Part shown: in pieces, positions 53,669-64,000 of the stretch
How the letters are laid out: each line of letters starts with the position of its first letter
Position numbering within the stretch: position 1 is the first letter of the stretch
From: Oscheius sp. JU75
Lineage: Eukaryota > Nematoda > Chromadorea > Rhabditida > Rhabditidae
Direction: 5' to 3'
DNA: 64,000 bases
NCBI GenBank assembly: GCA_037178855.1
Contig: JASJZC010000006.1
Span: forward strand, 2,418,001 to 2,482,000
Made by a program: the position numbers and the translations under genes
Notes under the pieces: generated by a model
What the model saw: only the letters and a program-made list of their open reading frames with translations
What the model was told of the DNA's origin: nothing
Database searches by the model: none

Positions 53669-54033
53669 ACCATTTAAAAAGAGAGAAGAGTACGATAATT
53701 CATAGGAAAAATCGGGTAGACAGCCCATAAAATGTTTTAGAAAGCAGAATATGGTGGAAAAAATAAGGAAGGCAATGGTTCTGGCGGTTTATGGCTAATA
53801 AGAATCGCCGTGTTTCAGGTAAAAATGTCGCAAAGAGGGAACGCTTGACGAATCGGTATCGGTTTGCTTACAAAAAGACTTGATAAATTCTTTAAAAAAT
53901 TTTAATAAAATAATACCTTTTTTAATTGTCGTGGTTCCACTGTGGGCCTAATCCACGAGAAAGAAAATAATTTTTTTGCTTTTTTTTGTTGCTTTTCTCA
54001 CCCTGCACCTTATCGCTATCTCTATTGAGCAAT
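53669..54033. repeat. Mosaic repeat I, right arm (inverted)
   Basis: Reverse complement of 47091-47455 over the full 365 bases. The right border at 54033 adjoins another foldback-type segment (54034-54180) shared with about 51836-52000. Confidence 0.9.
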
Positions 54034-54448
54034 GCTGCTCTCATAGATTTTGTGGCCTCTTCATGCCAGTTTATCAGCAGTTTTGAGGTGCCGTAGAGTC
54101 GTCAATAAAAAGACCTAGGCCGCCTTATCGCTATCTGTATTGAGCGAAATTTAGTCGAACTTTCGCGATCGACATCAGTCTAATCGGCAAGCATCTGCCG
54201 GCAGCGGCCCTATTTTTTCTTCCTAACTAATTTTTTTATTAGTAAAAATGTCGTTACTCCGGTCATTTTGTTTCGGGAATACAAAGAAATAACGCTCTTC
54301 TTCCTTGCCAATCAAAAAGAAATCGAAAAGTCATTAAAGGCAACCAGTTTACCACCACATTATCATTTACAAAAGGCATTGGAACAGTGAAAAGACCTGT
54401 TATTTTAATTCTTTACAGAGAAATAAAAGCATGGCGACGTGGCAAAAA
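54034..54448. other. Spacer between repeats I and D
   Basis: About 54034-54180 is the inverse of the repeat at 51836-52000. 54181-54448 has no supported ORF or repeat. Confidence 0.45.
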
Positions 54449-54752
54449 GTGTATGTAGTTTGTCGAGGGGTTGGGCGCCTGTCATACGACCGGGAAGTGG
54501 TGTAAAAACCGGCCAGAGAGAAATTCACGCCTCTATAAATACTTTGACCAGTGCCGTTTGATCTTGTCGACAATTTTTTGCATCAAAAATCTATTCGGGG
54601 TAACTTTTTTGACAAGAAAATTAACTTTCCCCATTTTTTACACTCTTTTCATTGTTTAAATGTTTATAAGAGACGTTTTTGGTACAAAAAACTTGGCCAA
54701 AAACTTTTCTTCTTACCGAATTCTATGCTGTTCCTGGTAAAATGCTGCCTAG
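54449..54752. repeat. Mosaic repeat D, copy 2
   Basis: Direct copy of 46781-47084, 304 bases, including the same 62-codon ORF (54471-54659). It is followed by the remnant coding sequence at 54808. Confidence 0.9.
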
Positions 54753-54807
54753 GATGCGCTAAGCTGCGCAGGATCTCGGAAGAAAACCAAAAACACTCTA
54801 AACAGTT

Positions 54808-55209
54808 CAGCTGTATACACTAATGTTCGCTCAGATTACACCTATTTAGTGGAGGATTTTAGACGAGGATTTGTCTACAGCAAGAAGCATAAAGAGGACA
54901 CTGACAACATGATTTTCATGTTTCGTCGAAAGTATATAGATACAGAAGGCGGCTACGAACTTCAAAGCTTGAATTGGACGCAATTTGACATCTAATGAAC
55001 TTCGTATAATCCCAATGTCTACCTTGTAGACACGGGTACTTTTCCAATGCGACATTTTGTGCAAAGCAATCAAACAGCAATTGTGAGCCGCCTTGCCTTA
55101 TATTTGGATTTCTACGACAGTGGCTCTTTTGAATACAGTATGAAACGTGTGGAGGAACCAACAACTACTACTACCGCAGAACCTGGCTTCTGTGAAAGTT
55201 TGTTTGGAT
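54808..55209 (+). pseudogene. Fragment of an unrecognised gene, in-frame stops
   Basis: After a cagttcag acceptor the plus strand reads about 63 codons (VEDFRRGFVYSKKHKEDTD, YELQSLNWTQFDI), then TAA TGA, then the same frame stays open for about 70 codons (VYLVDTGTFPMRHF, YLDFYDSGSFEYSMKR, a Thr-run and AEPGFCESLFG) to a stop at 55209. An ATTAAA lies just after. This looks like the 3' end of an extracellular protein gene inactivated by nonsense codons. Family unknown. Confidence 0.4.
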
Positions 55210-55425
55210 AAAAAACATTAAAGTGTTGTTGACACATTTTGGCTTTGGTTATACTCTATAGACTCTAGCTTTCAAATCCTTCATTGAAAAATGTATCTGT
55301 CGGTAGCATAGATCACTAATCGGATCAGCAGAATTATCCCGTTGTTCGTCGTGACTCATATCAGCACTAGCCAAATACACTCAACTGAAGAGTGTATCAG
55401 GAATATTCATAAAGGTAGGAAGAGC

Positions 55426-55780
55426 CTTTTAAAGGGACATTCCCGTTGTCACGGCATGAGGGCACAGTGGAGGGCATTTTTTCAAATGGGTTCCGCCATG
55501 AACTTCGCTGAAGCAATAATTTGCATCAAAATTTACATCCAGTACGTCTAATTGGACACAATAATTACCGAGAAAAACAGTTAATTGGTGAAATGCTGTT
55601 TTTATATTTTCTCGATTATTTTTTATGTCAAATTAGACGTATCTGACGTTAATCCTGACCCTAAATCGATTAAACACACTTAGAAATCGAGAAAATTAGT
55701 CAAAACTGTCGAAAAATGCAGAAAGAAACTAAAAACTAAAATTGTTTGAATTCCCCGCAGTGATACTGTCCCTTTAAAAG
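55426..55780. mobile_element. MITE, 355 bp, termini CTTTTAAAGGGACA
   Basis: Terminal inverted repeats CTTTTAAAGGGACA (55426-55439) and TGTCCCTTTAAAAG (55767-55780). An internal inverted pair centres near 55590 (cgtctaattggaca with tgtcaaattagacg). No coding sequence. The ends resemble AGGGACA-type hAT-like MITEs, but the target duplication is not clear. Confidence 0.65.
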
Positions 55781-56527
55781 ATCACAACAATCATTATATC
55801 GAAGAAAAAGGATATTTGCAGAGAAGCTTGTCCGAAAAAAATTTTAACGAATATAAACTTTATAAATAGGGAATATGGACATTCACAAGCCGGACCCCAG
55901 CTCTCCGATGTTTATCCCTCAGTCTAAAAAACACATTTATATCCTGGAACCGGATCGCAGTAACCAAGATATTTCTTCGGACCTCAACTGCATCTGCAAA
56001 AAATATAAGATAGAAAAATAATACCCGCTGAAACGAGAAACAACCTAGTAACCGCAACAGCTAATCGCAAATCGCAATCGCATGTGATTTACGATTACCT
56101 GCTGCGATTAGTAGTCCATTTCGTGTTCTGGCAAACATTTATCATACTACAAACTGCATCTAATCACCAATCTCTCTTTCAAAAGTTAGTATCTTCTAAA
56201 ACATCCTCTTTTCACAGAAAGGCTTTGTCGAAATTGATCTTTTCACGTTTCAACAAGTATAATGGCCACGAGCCGCTTGCAGAAATGTACCACGATTGAA
56301 AAATTTCAACCTTCACTTCCTAGGCACCACAGCTAACGACCACAATTCTTTTCACGAAACACCCTACCAAAGATAATGCCACGTCCCCTCTCCTGACTCA
56401 CTGTTTATCCACGCTCCCTATCCCCTGTTTTGTTTTATTCTTCTCCTGTCTTTATCCAGCTGTTCCCGCGCTTTTCTGACAGCTACAAAGAGCCTGGAAT
56501 TGAGGGGGTGAGCCACAAGTTTCCAAC
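55781..56527. other. Intergenic, nothing recognised
   Basis: ORFs of 65-71 codons occur on both strands without motif or splice support. The last 100 bases are probably the promoter of the gene at 56528. Confidence 0.4.
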
Positions 56528-56885
56528 ATGTACCGTCTCGTCATCCTCTCCGTCCTCGTCGCTGTCTCTCTTCAGGCCGAGGAACAGGTTAAGTGCCCCG
56601 ATGGCTCTGTCTCTTCTCGTAAGTAACAGACTCAAAACTATGGAAAAATGTTTCAGCATCGATGTCCGGTGTCTGCCCAGCCGGCTTCACCATGACCAAT
56701 GACAAGGTCTGCTGTCATTCTGTCCCTGTCAAGACCGATGATTGTGCCAGCCCTCTCGGACGTGAGTTCTTGGTCGTTTTGAGAGAGAATGAGTCTTTTT
56801 AGCCGCTATTGGTGGTCTCTGTCCTTCCGGCTTCAAGGCTTCAAAGGCTGGTAACTGCTGTAGAGACGAGGCTGTCATCTATTGA
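56528..56885 (+). CDS. Small secreted cysteine-rich protein, 3 exons, 92 aa
   Basis: Exons 56528-56618, 56657-56761, 56803-56885 (279 bases, one frame, introns of 38 and 41 bases). Signal peptide YRLVILSVLVAVSLQAEE. The mature part has a repeated unit CPxGFxxxxxxxCC (GVCPAGFTMTNDKVCC and GLCPSGFKASKAGNCC), giving about 9 Cys. Such short Cys-repeat proteins are common in nematode secretions, cuticle or innate defence; the role here is unknown. AATAAA at 56978-56983. Confidence 0.9.
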
Positions 56886-57869
56886 AGATCTTTGTAACTT
56901 TGTATGTTTCAGTAAGTTGTTATAAACCGATGAGAGTTGCGTGCTAGTGATCATCCCATTTCAGCTACTGAACACAAAATAAAGCACAGCTATAGAAAAG
57001 TTTACTTTTGAGCTAAATAGGACCAGAGGACGGACAAAAAAAAAGCCAAACATAAAAAGGTTCAAACAATAAATGGCAGTTGAAAGGAACATTCTGGGTT
57101 TTTGCTGACGGAGGCTGTTATTGATAGCTCCACTGGAACCACTAGCTATAGAGGACTGTCAAAACACGAATGCAAACTTGATTTCTTGTTCCTTCGTTAT
57201 CTAAAAAGATGGTTAGCTCGTCTTTTCCTTGCCAGAAGTTTTTTTTAGCAAAGTGAAACTTTTTTGTTTCAATACAAGCTGATATTGATAGGTATCGAAC
57301 AAGAGATAGTTCGTAGGATACTTCATGTATTAGAAAAATAGTAACAGAAAGAAAAAGGAAGCCCGAATCTAGTCCATTCTAGATTTTTGTACTAAGGATT
57401 AGTTATAGTCGGGGAGAAGGTTACTGGGTCAGAGAAATGTTAGCGACAGAGGGAAGGGAACTAGCTAGCAATAAGAGGAAGATAATTTTAGGTTGTGAGA
57501 TATGATTCAGATAACGGGCCTTTCTTATTTCTCCAATTGTCTGTCATCTCGTTGGGTGGTCGACTCACCACGGAAAGCAAAATATTACCAGCAACATCTT
57601 TTCCGGGTCAAAAACAACTTTATGCAATTCGAATTGTTCACTGTATGTGCAGGCAAAGAGAGGAATACTAAGCATACCTCTTTTTACATTGGTACAAGTA
57701 ATCTGTCCCATATGGAAGATTCTCTATGTAATGCCGGTAGACGGTACAACGCGAACTGTTTGCTTTGTGTTTTTCTTAATTAGTCCAGACACTGAGTAAG
57801 CGATCAGTAGAGCACTAAGTAGGGACTGGAGATTCGCAGCGGTCGTATAAATCTAGAAATTTTAATCAA
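56886..57869. other. Intergenic, nothing recognised
   Basis: After the poly(A) signal at 56978-56983 no gene, repeat or transposon end is evident. A 93-codon plus-strand ORF (57502-57783) has no motif or splice support. Confidence 0.4.
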
Positions 57870-58192
57870 TTATTCGTAGATGTTTTCTCTTACAAGTGCC
57901 ATGGCGTCACAAATTGGTGCTGATACGCATTCTTCCCACTCGGCATCGGCACAAAAGTATTCGGCTACAGCTGAAGAACAGAAATAAAGCAGACTAGGTG
58001 TATAAGCGAGTGCCTGCATATTCAAATATAACGGCGTTGAGCAAAGCTAAACCTTTAGAAACATTCCTAAAGACATTTTTCTGATTCCTGCGAGGACGAT
58101 TTCCGAATAGGATTTGTGCATTCTGTACAGAACAGTATAGCAGTAGAGATTTCCCAGAATGCCAAACAGAGGCAGACCAAAGTTATCCACAT
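57870..58192 (-). CDS. Small secreted Cys-containing protein, 2 exons, 72 aa; start codon at an LTR border
   Basis: Exon 1 is 58075-58192 and exon 2 is 57870-57970 (219 bases in frame; donor GTCTTT is weak, acceptor ttcttcag good). Signal peptide MWITLVCLCLAFWEISTA, then Cys-rich FCTECTNP and YFCADAEWEECVSAPICDAM. The ATG (58192-58190) is formed at the junction with the truncated BEL LTR: the LTR sequence gaacatg supplies it, and the LTR homology stops there. So the 5' leader, and possibly the promoter, are retroelement sequence. Cysteine spacing weakly recalls the last exon of the phospholipase-like gene, but no HD motif is present. Confidence 0.5.
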
Positions 58193-58347
58193 GTTCGTAG
58201 GGCAGACGGCTACTATAAGAAGATAGTCTATTGCGAGTTGAGAGTCTGTATGCGTCTATCCTACGATATATATATTACCGTTCACTAATAGTTTGAATAC
58301 TGGTTTATTGGTTGGGGTATAGAGAGATAAGGAGGTACACACTTACA
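58193..58347 (-). repeat. BEL element 2: truncated 3' LTR
   Basis: Begins TGTAAGTGTG at 58347 as the LTR of element 1 does at 33318 and matches 33138-33318 with small indels. The homology ends at 58193, so about 800 bases of the LTR are missing. The next bases are the coding sequence of the gene at 57870-58192. Confidence 0.85.
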
Positions 58348-58877
58348 TTAACTAGACTTTACGAACATGACCGAGTGCCCGCACAGCTGATCCCCGGTAT
58401 GGTTTTTTGGATCCACTGTGCGCCTCCGCCACCAAGTCCGCGCGCTAGATAGCGCTGGTCACACTTAAACGTGAGTCCAGAGTCTCACGCCAGAGGTGGG
58501 CCCAGGCTTCTACGACCACTCAGGGCGCGCCCGTCCAGTTTCTACGAAACTTGGTGTATTTTGTTCTTGATTCAAAGTAATTTGAGGTTGATTGGTTTGT
58601 ATTTTTGTCTGGTTCGTAGTCGTGTCCGGTTATTGGTTACAATGATCAGAACGATAAGGTGCTAACAAAGGGGAAGGTCTAAATAAAAACATAATTCAAC
58701 GAAGGGTCTTCTTCCTTGATTATGATGATATTCTAAAAAGTGATTAGAAGTCAATTTTTGTAGTATCGGTTACAAAAGAAAAGATAATATTGACGAGGTT
58801 ATCGTCTGTAGCCAGGTCACAAGAGGGTGAAGGGTATCGAAAAATATAAAGGCTAGGTCTTCAGGTTAGAGTTTAGG

Positions 58878-59423
58878 TTAGAGACCGTGGAGGCTGCTGT
58901 GGAGTGAGCCCCTACATCGCTTGCAGACAACTTTACTATAGCACTGATCAGTTGAGTGACTACTAGCGGTACATATGGTACAAAGGTTCTTGTCTGCAAG
59001 CAAGTAAAATCTGGTTCTGGGAGAGGTAATTACGGTGCAGTCCTGGCTGCGATGTGGTCCGGTACAATATACACATGGTTTAGGAGTGAGAGGTTTTTTG
59101 TACTGGTTGGGACGAAATGTGGGGCTTGCTCGACCCACGTTCCTTCCCATTATGGTCTTCAATCAGCTCTCGAACTGGTTGATGGTTGGTTCTGGTGGTG
59201 GATTTGTTGCAGCTGGTATTTGCTGCTGTACAGGTCGCTCTGGTGGCGACGGATCTCAATAGATCTCATTCTGCGGTTTCGGGTTCACTGTCTCCAATAG
59301 TTTGTCCAGTTTTACGTGAAGCAGCTCAACTGATTCCAATAGTCGAACAATCTCGATTTCTTCGACGTCCATTTCCGCCATTTGAGCATCCAATTTGCTC
59401 TGGTCTAGTGCTTCACTTGACAT
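58878..59423 (-). pseudogene. BEL element 2: 3'-terminal zinc-knuckle ORF with nonsense codon
   Basis: Same protein as 28081-28626 but with TGA replacing a CGA Arg codon in NEIYRDP (about 59257), so only the knuckle-bearing part remains open. The knuckles are CVYCTGPHRSQDC, CTICTASSHSTDQC and CKRCRGSLHSSLH; the middle one keeps its last Cys (Tyr in the other copy). It lies 135 bases after the envelope stop. A good 3' splice site (actacattttag) lies at 59446, 23 bases before the ATG. Confidence 0.85.
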
Positions 59424-60863
59424 GGTTTATCTGGACGGTGCGGTACTAAAATGTAGTTAGACAGAAGAAAATAGGACAAGACGTGAATAGTATGACTGGT
59501 ATGGTATAAAAGGTGCGGTATGGTCCTTAAAATCTTTCGGTGAGCTTAAAAATGGTTTTAATCAAAAGTTTGATCAAGAGTTTGACAGGTATAACTATAA
59601 TTTGAATCAGTCGAATGGTAAGCTCTCAGAACGCGTAGCACGATCAGAATGATCATACCGGGGGGCGTTGCGTTCAGAGCAGCTGCGGTAGGTGAGGCTT
59701 TGCCGCTGGTAACGGCTGTTGCGACGCCCAAGATTAGTAGGGCCATTAGTAGCAAATAGTAGCAAATAAGTATTACAGTAATGATTAAGGCGGTAGTGGA
59801 GAATCCCATAAAATTCAAAACAGTCATCCACAGTGGTCCAAAATTGAGCCCTCTAAGCTCGAGGCTGCTCAGCTTGCCCCAAAAACTGGTCGAATTGTCG
59901 TATCCAGAGCGAATAGCGGTCACATTGTTGTAAAGCTCTTGAAAAGGTCGGACACCATTCACGTATCTCAATGTTCCAGCTATTTCAAAATTGGATGTGG
60001 TGGACCCGCAAGTAATTTTACACTTTTCGTTCAGATTTGCGTGATTTGCTACAAATATATAAAATTAACAAATCCTCTCTTGTGGCAAATGAGAGCAAAA
60101 GCTTGGGATGAGCATTTAACACTTCCCATACTAGCTTTCCGTAGGCTGGTACAGTTGAGTCTGACTTCGGCACCATGCCTACAATCATAACAACCGTCTA
60201 CTGCTTCAACTGATACATTACAAAGATCAGTGTGCACAAATAATTGAGTACGGTTAACTGTTGTGTCCATTTTAACACTGATGGTTGCAGAAGCGGTATT
60301 AGTTTCGAAAGTTAGTCAGTCATTTTTCACCACAAGCTTGCCTTCTGGTGTTATTATAGGCAAAACATTATTCACATTCAGGTCCACGGCGTTGTTGTTA
60401 CAATAACAGTTAGCAGAATAGGGTATTGGATTGCACCTACAGGTATCTCTTGCCGTACAGCCTTGCAGCGTCCCATTGACTAGGGACTTGCAGTCAAACT
60501 GGAAGTTCTGAAATCCATTCAGCATTCCAGTCAATTTGTCATTTGTGGCAAACAGATGATTGAGCATAGGGCTCTGAACTGTAGAGATGGTTTCCATGGT
60601 CAATGTGTGACCGTCAACCTCATAGGGTACGTTTGGTAACAGTTCAACTGTTCCGTTTATGGTTGTTTTATTTGTCAATAGTAGCTCATAACCTAAGTTT
60701 AGTCTGGCTTGAAAACTAGAGCATCTGTATATCTCAAATGGGTCAGGTATTTTTGGTTCTGGGAAGTAAATTCTGTAGAAAAGACATGCTGGTTTAAAAA
60801 GTAAGCAAATTGACTTCATACTTCCACAGTAAGTAGTTCCAGTCTGGTTATTTACTTCATCTA

Positions 60864-62102
60864 TTGGGTTGGCATATAAGTCTTTTCGCTTTTTCAAATG
60901 CCAAAATTTATTGACTTCCAAACAACTTTTTCATTCGTTGTAATTACCATTATGATGTACCACGTCTGCCCATTTCACGGGTAGCTTACGGATGCCACAC
61001 TCGTAGAACACCTTGGGTTTCGACGCGAAGAAGTTTGTCAACCAGATTTTGAGTGCGCCGTCGGAATCGAACTATTGTCCTCCAATCTCGTTGTTGAGGG
61101 TCCGGAACAGATAATAGTCGGAAGGGGCAAGGTCCGGGCTGTATGGAGGATAGGGTAAAATCTCCCAACCCAGGTCGTGGATCTTGGAGCGAGTGAGTTT
61201 TGCAACATGGGGGCGCGTGTTGTCCATCTGCAGGATGACCTTCGACTTCTGCGGTCGTTTCTGACGAAGTGCAACGGCAACCTTTTCAAGTTGCTGGCTA
61301 TAAATGGCGGCCGTAAGGGTAGTTCCAGCATCCAGCAGTTCCCAGTGCACCACTCCTTCGATATCCCAGGAAACAGAGAGCATAATCTTCTTTAATGAGT
61401 ATCGGGTTCACATCAGGACTTGGTGCCTGGTCTGGACCCACTCATTGACGCTTCCTTTGGAAGTTTACCTACGTTACCCACTTCTCAATTCCCATCACCA
61501 GGCATGGTAAAAAGGATTTCCTCTCATACCTGGATAGGAGAGAATGAGCGACGGACATGCGCTGCCACTTCTGGGTGTCACTGTGGTCATGCGGCAACCA
61601 AGTGCCCAGTTTCTTCATAAATCCCAATTGCTTCAAATGGTGTTCCACTGCAGCATGACTGACAGACAGTGCCTCTGCTAGTTCACGGGTAGTCTCCCGA
61701 TTGTTCTCGTTCACGAGCTGCAGCAATTTCGATTCGTCAAAAGTTGACCTTGGCTCATCTTCGACGCTTTTGTCTTCAGACCGAAAGCGATGAAACCACA
61801 ACTGGCATACCCTCGTGGACGTCGTCCCTTGGCCATAAACATCGTTGATATCAGCCGCCGTTTGGGCTCCATTCTTGCCTTTGAGGAACTCATGTCGCAG
61901 ATCGTAGGGTGGCCAGTCATCAATAGTCCGGATCAAGACGAACAGAGAATAGAGTACAAGAAGAAAAGAAGTGATGTCTTGCATGGTGGTTGTAGAGGAC
62001 TGAGTGAGCTACACGAGGTGCTATATCAACAGCTCGGTCATTGTTGCAAACAAGACAAAGGACATGTTTACAAAAAGCGAAAAGACTTATATGCCAACCC
62101 AA
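60864..62102 (-). mobile_element. mariner transposon copy 3 (1239 bp) inserted in the BEL envelope gene
   Basis: Termini TTGGGTTGGCATATAAGTC and complement, TA duplication at 60862-60863 and 62103-62104. The envelope reading frame resumes on the other side, so the mariner landed after the BEL copy. The transposase on the minus strand is in two frames (61984-61469 and 61383-61072). Confidence 0.95.
61000..61984 (-). pseudogene. mariner transposase copy 3, inactive
   Basis: Same family as 5237-6225. The first catalytic context reads GIEKW (Asp replaced by Ile). The second (MDNTRPH) and third (SPDLAPSDYYLF) keep their Asp. A frameshift or stop near 61470-61400 splits the ORF. The damage differs from copy 1 (N and N), so the copies decayed independently. 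Confidence 0.9.
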
Positions 62103-63070
62103 TAGTTCCGCTATAGAACTGTTTGATGCAATAGTTCGACACATTTTTGCCGCTAGGCAAGATCCTGACAATCCCGGACACATTTGGATAGTCATTTCTC
62201 TAGCTTCTCTGTTTTCTGTATAGAAAAGAGATTCTTTGGTGCAAACCAGGTCAAGAGATTTAAAGGTCAGTTTCATTTGTGAGGTGATTTCTTCTTGGTT
62301 TTTGATCTGGATACATGATTCTGGTCTTACTGAATTTAAATTCAAAACCAGGGTCTCGTAGTTGTGACAGTTGGTTCTGTTTTCATCACATTTCGAAATG
62401 GTTGCTTGAGTTATTTGTGTGTCCTGACAGGCTAAAGTCAAACTAATGCACATTACAATAGCCATCAATTTGAGCATAGATTTTGGCTTGGTTTAGCCCA
62501 TCCTTTACTGCCTGTGGTTCTGATTTCCAGTAAAGGGTAATTGCCATCGTCGTCTTTTTTCTTACGGTCTTGACACTTTTGTAATACGGCTATGATGCAA
62601 TCTAGCGGGTGGAGACAAGCAAATATAGCTGCTCTGACCAATTGCCTTGCACATTTGAACAAGCAGACAATTGTTACGGTTAGAGAGAAAAGTATAGAGC
62701 ACACAATCGCTATTGCTCCTCTAGGCATGCAATCTACATTTCCAAGTGTGTCTAAGCACCATGTACAGGTGATAGCAAGACAAATATCGGTAGCGGGACA
62801 GAATGCGGTGGTTGTGTTTTTGGTCACACCGTCAAACTGTTTTCCGTAAACTCTGTAGTCTCTCATGGTTGTCTCAAGGTTAAACTTGAAGGTAGCATTT
62901 TCCTGAGGGTCATCCAGCACGAAACATTCTGTCTCGTCGCAAATCTGGATTTGAGATTCTGGTCTAATGTCAGTAACAAATACTCATCCAGAAATGCAAT
63001 GAGTTTTTAGTCCGTTGCTGCTCATGACATAGGTCAAGATTGTCAAAGCAAACAGTACCTTTTTTGGGTC

Positions 63071-64000
63071 AAACGAGGTCCAGCGAGGAGTCTTTTGGGT
63101 CCTGGTTTCAGACTCCGCAACTCTAGTGTTGAAGACATATCTCACGTTTTTCTTGGCCTTCCTGTCTTTAAATTCTCTCCTCGCCTGTTGTTTGTCACAT
63201 TCTTGTTGTGTGCCAGGATTATCCAGGTCGGGTCGGGTACTTACAACTGTCTCGTGATTATGGTTTATGGAGACAGGCTTGTCAGTATTAATCCTAGGTG
63301 TAAGAGGGATTTGTCTGATCTCGGGTGGTATGTCCCCTGGTTCGAGCTCCAACGGGATGAGGTGGCAAATGGCCCGTTCCAAATGTTTTCCGTTGGAACA
63401 ACTAACAGCGGCCGTTCTGACCACGCCGTCACTACTGGGAATCAGCTTGACAATACGTCCCATTTTGTATTGGTTTCAATCAAAACGATCATCGGTAATG
63501 AGAACAATTTCGTTGATCTCGGGTAGTTTTTTGGTATAACGGGTCTGTTTCATTCGAGCTCGGTGATGTGCTCTGAGCTCGAGTAGGTAATGGTGCAGCC
63601 AAGTTTTCCAAAGTTGTGTCAAATAAGCATTGGTAAGCTTGATCTGTTCCACAGCCCTCTGCCTAGTATTTAGGGCAGTAGGGTAATAATCGTCGCCAAT
63701 CGACGAGAGATCCTCGTCTCGGTTGTCAAGTGCTAGATTGACTCGTGGGACACAAAGTCGATTGGTCGAATTTGAAAAACTGAGTCATCATACTCATTAG
63801 ACATGTAGGTAATTGGCCTTTGGTTCATGTAGCCTTCAATTTCAGCTACTAAGGTCTCGAAGGTCTCAGAGTTAATAGCTTTGAAAACGTGGATTTTACG
63901 CAATGTTAGTTTTAGGATTTGCATTAATCGTTCCCAAAAACCTCCTCTAAAGGCTGCTCTGCTTGTCAGCACTTTCCACTTAATGTGATTGGTAGCTAGG
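63071..64000 (-). pseudogene. BEL integrase C-terminal region, frameshifted
   Basis: The minus strand reads WERLMQILKLTLRKIHVF and GYMNQRPITYMS (end of the BEL integrase core), then after a one-base shift near 63745 a segment with DEDLSSIGDDYYPTAL and the basic tail WKTWLHHYLLELRAHHR. An in-frame TGA lies near 63472, before GRIVKLIPSSDGVVRTAAV, which marks the end-domain of BEL integrases. The catalytic DDE residues lie beyond 64000. Confidence 0.8.

Larger units (their letters stand above)
59558..63070 (-). pseudogene. BEL envelope-like glycoprotein gene (phlebovirus Gn/Gc type), interrupted
   Basis: Minus-strand pieces: a hydrophobic leader near 63060-62990, a Gn-like part (62920-62465) with Cys-rich ectodomain and a transmembrane segment, a second internal signal sequence at 62477 opening the Gc-like part, and Gc-like ectodomain pieces on both sides of the mariner (62110 and below 60860). 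The end is a membrane anchor with a cytoplasmic tail (59971-59558). Many N-glycosylation sequons and paired Cys are seen. Frames shift near 62990, 60320 and 60050. The mariner insertion and these shifts leave no functional product. Confidence 0.75.
58193..64000 (-). mobile_element. BEL/Pao retrotransposon, element 2 (3' half), with nested mariner
   Basis: Minus-strand order from the window end: integrase C-terminal part, envelope polyprotein, 3'-terminal zinc-knuckle ORF (59423-58878), noncoding 3' region (58877-58348), then the first 155 bases of the 3' LTR (58347-58193). A mariner sits in the envelope gene (60864-62102). The 5' half is outside the window. The 3' region and LTR match element 1 closely, so both are one family. 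Confidence 0.9.

Noticed and set aside
1-64000. CRISPR arrays, bacterial operons, tRNA or rRNA genes
   Set aside because: No regularly spaced identical short repeats, no Shine-Dalgarno-led ORF series, and no tRNA cloverleaf or rRNA core was recognised; the splice structure is eukaryotic throughout.

Overview
The window is nuclear DNA of a nematode. Evidence: genes split by 28-70 base introns ending in tttcag, AG acceptors just upstream of start codons (candidate spliced-leader sites), a tandem pair of supplementary-type nuclear hormone receptors with CRACxAF(F/Y) P-boxes, and nematode-typical DIRS/PAT, BEL/Pao and mariner elements. I make no species call. Exon models were built by hand from splice signals and frame. 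Those described as complete keep an open frame through every junction. Initiators were checked by hand because TTG can be mis-called as a start.

Layout. 1-3160: broken DIRS/PAT retrotransposon (minus). 3708-13761: two nuclear receptor genes (minus), each 9 exons and 386 aa, the first with a dead mariner in its long intron. 15059-16861: ankyrin-repeat gene. 17951-18538: phospholipase A2-like gene with a probable frameshift. 18560-20190: eroded BEL remnant (plus). 20473-22477: complete 8-exon protein kinase gene (554 aa), with a kinase pseudogene beside it. 24754-27126: orphan type I membrane protein (299 aa). 27566-33318: BEL/Pao element 1, internally deleted. 34764-36485 and 38312-39951: head-to-head pair of paralogous helical proteins (464 and 407 aa). 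40260-42777: mariner fragment plus two adjacent large inverted-repeat elements, the second with an ORF in its spacer. 43023-44361: aspartic peptidase gene. 44476-46389: LINE, BEL and forkhead-like fragments. 46565-54752: complete 6-exon gene (556 aa, GD-x-x-G repeat protein) set in a mosaic of direct and inverted repeats. 56528-56885 and 57870-58192: two small secreted cysteine-rich genes. 58193-64000: BEL/Pao element 2 (integrase end, phlebovirus-type envelope, 3'-terminal zinc-knuckle ORF, partial LTR), split by another mariner and running off the window.

How parts relate. Host genes are compact islands in a transposon-rich region. Several are recent local duplicates: the receptors, the helical pair, the kinase and its pseudogene, the phospholipase and its fragment. 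Transposons also touch genes. A truncated LTR seems to supply the start codon of the gene at 58192. A piece of exon 1 of the 47495 gene recurs at 53392 between hairpin repeats.

The most unusual observations are: (i) both BEL copies carry an extra Gag-like zinc-knuckle ORF next to the 3' end, and the deleted copy joins reverse transcriptase to this ORF exactly where the other copy has a 3' splice site; (ii) the repeat-framed 556-aa gene; (iii) the three-hairpin module present twice in the DIRS element.
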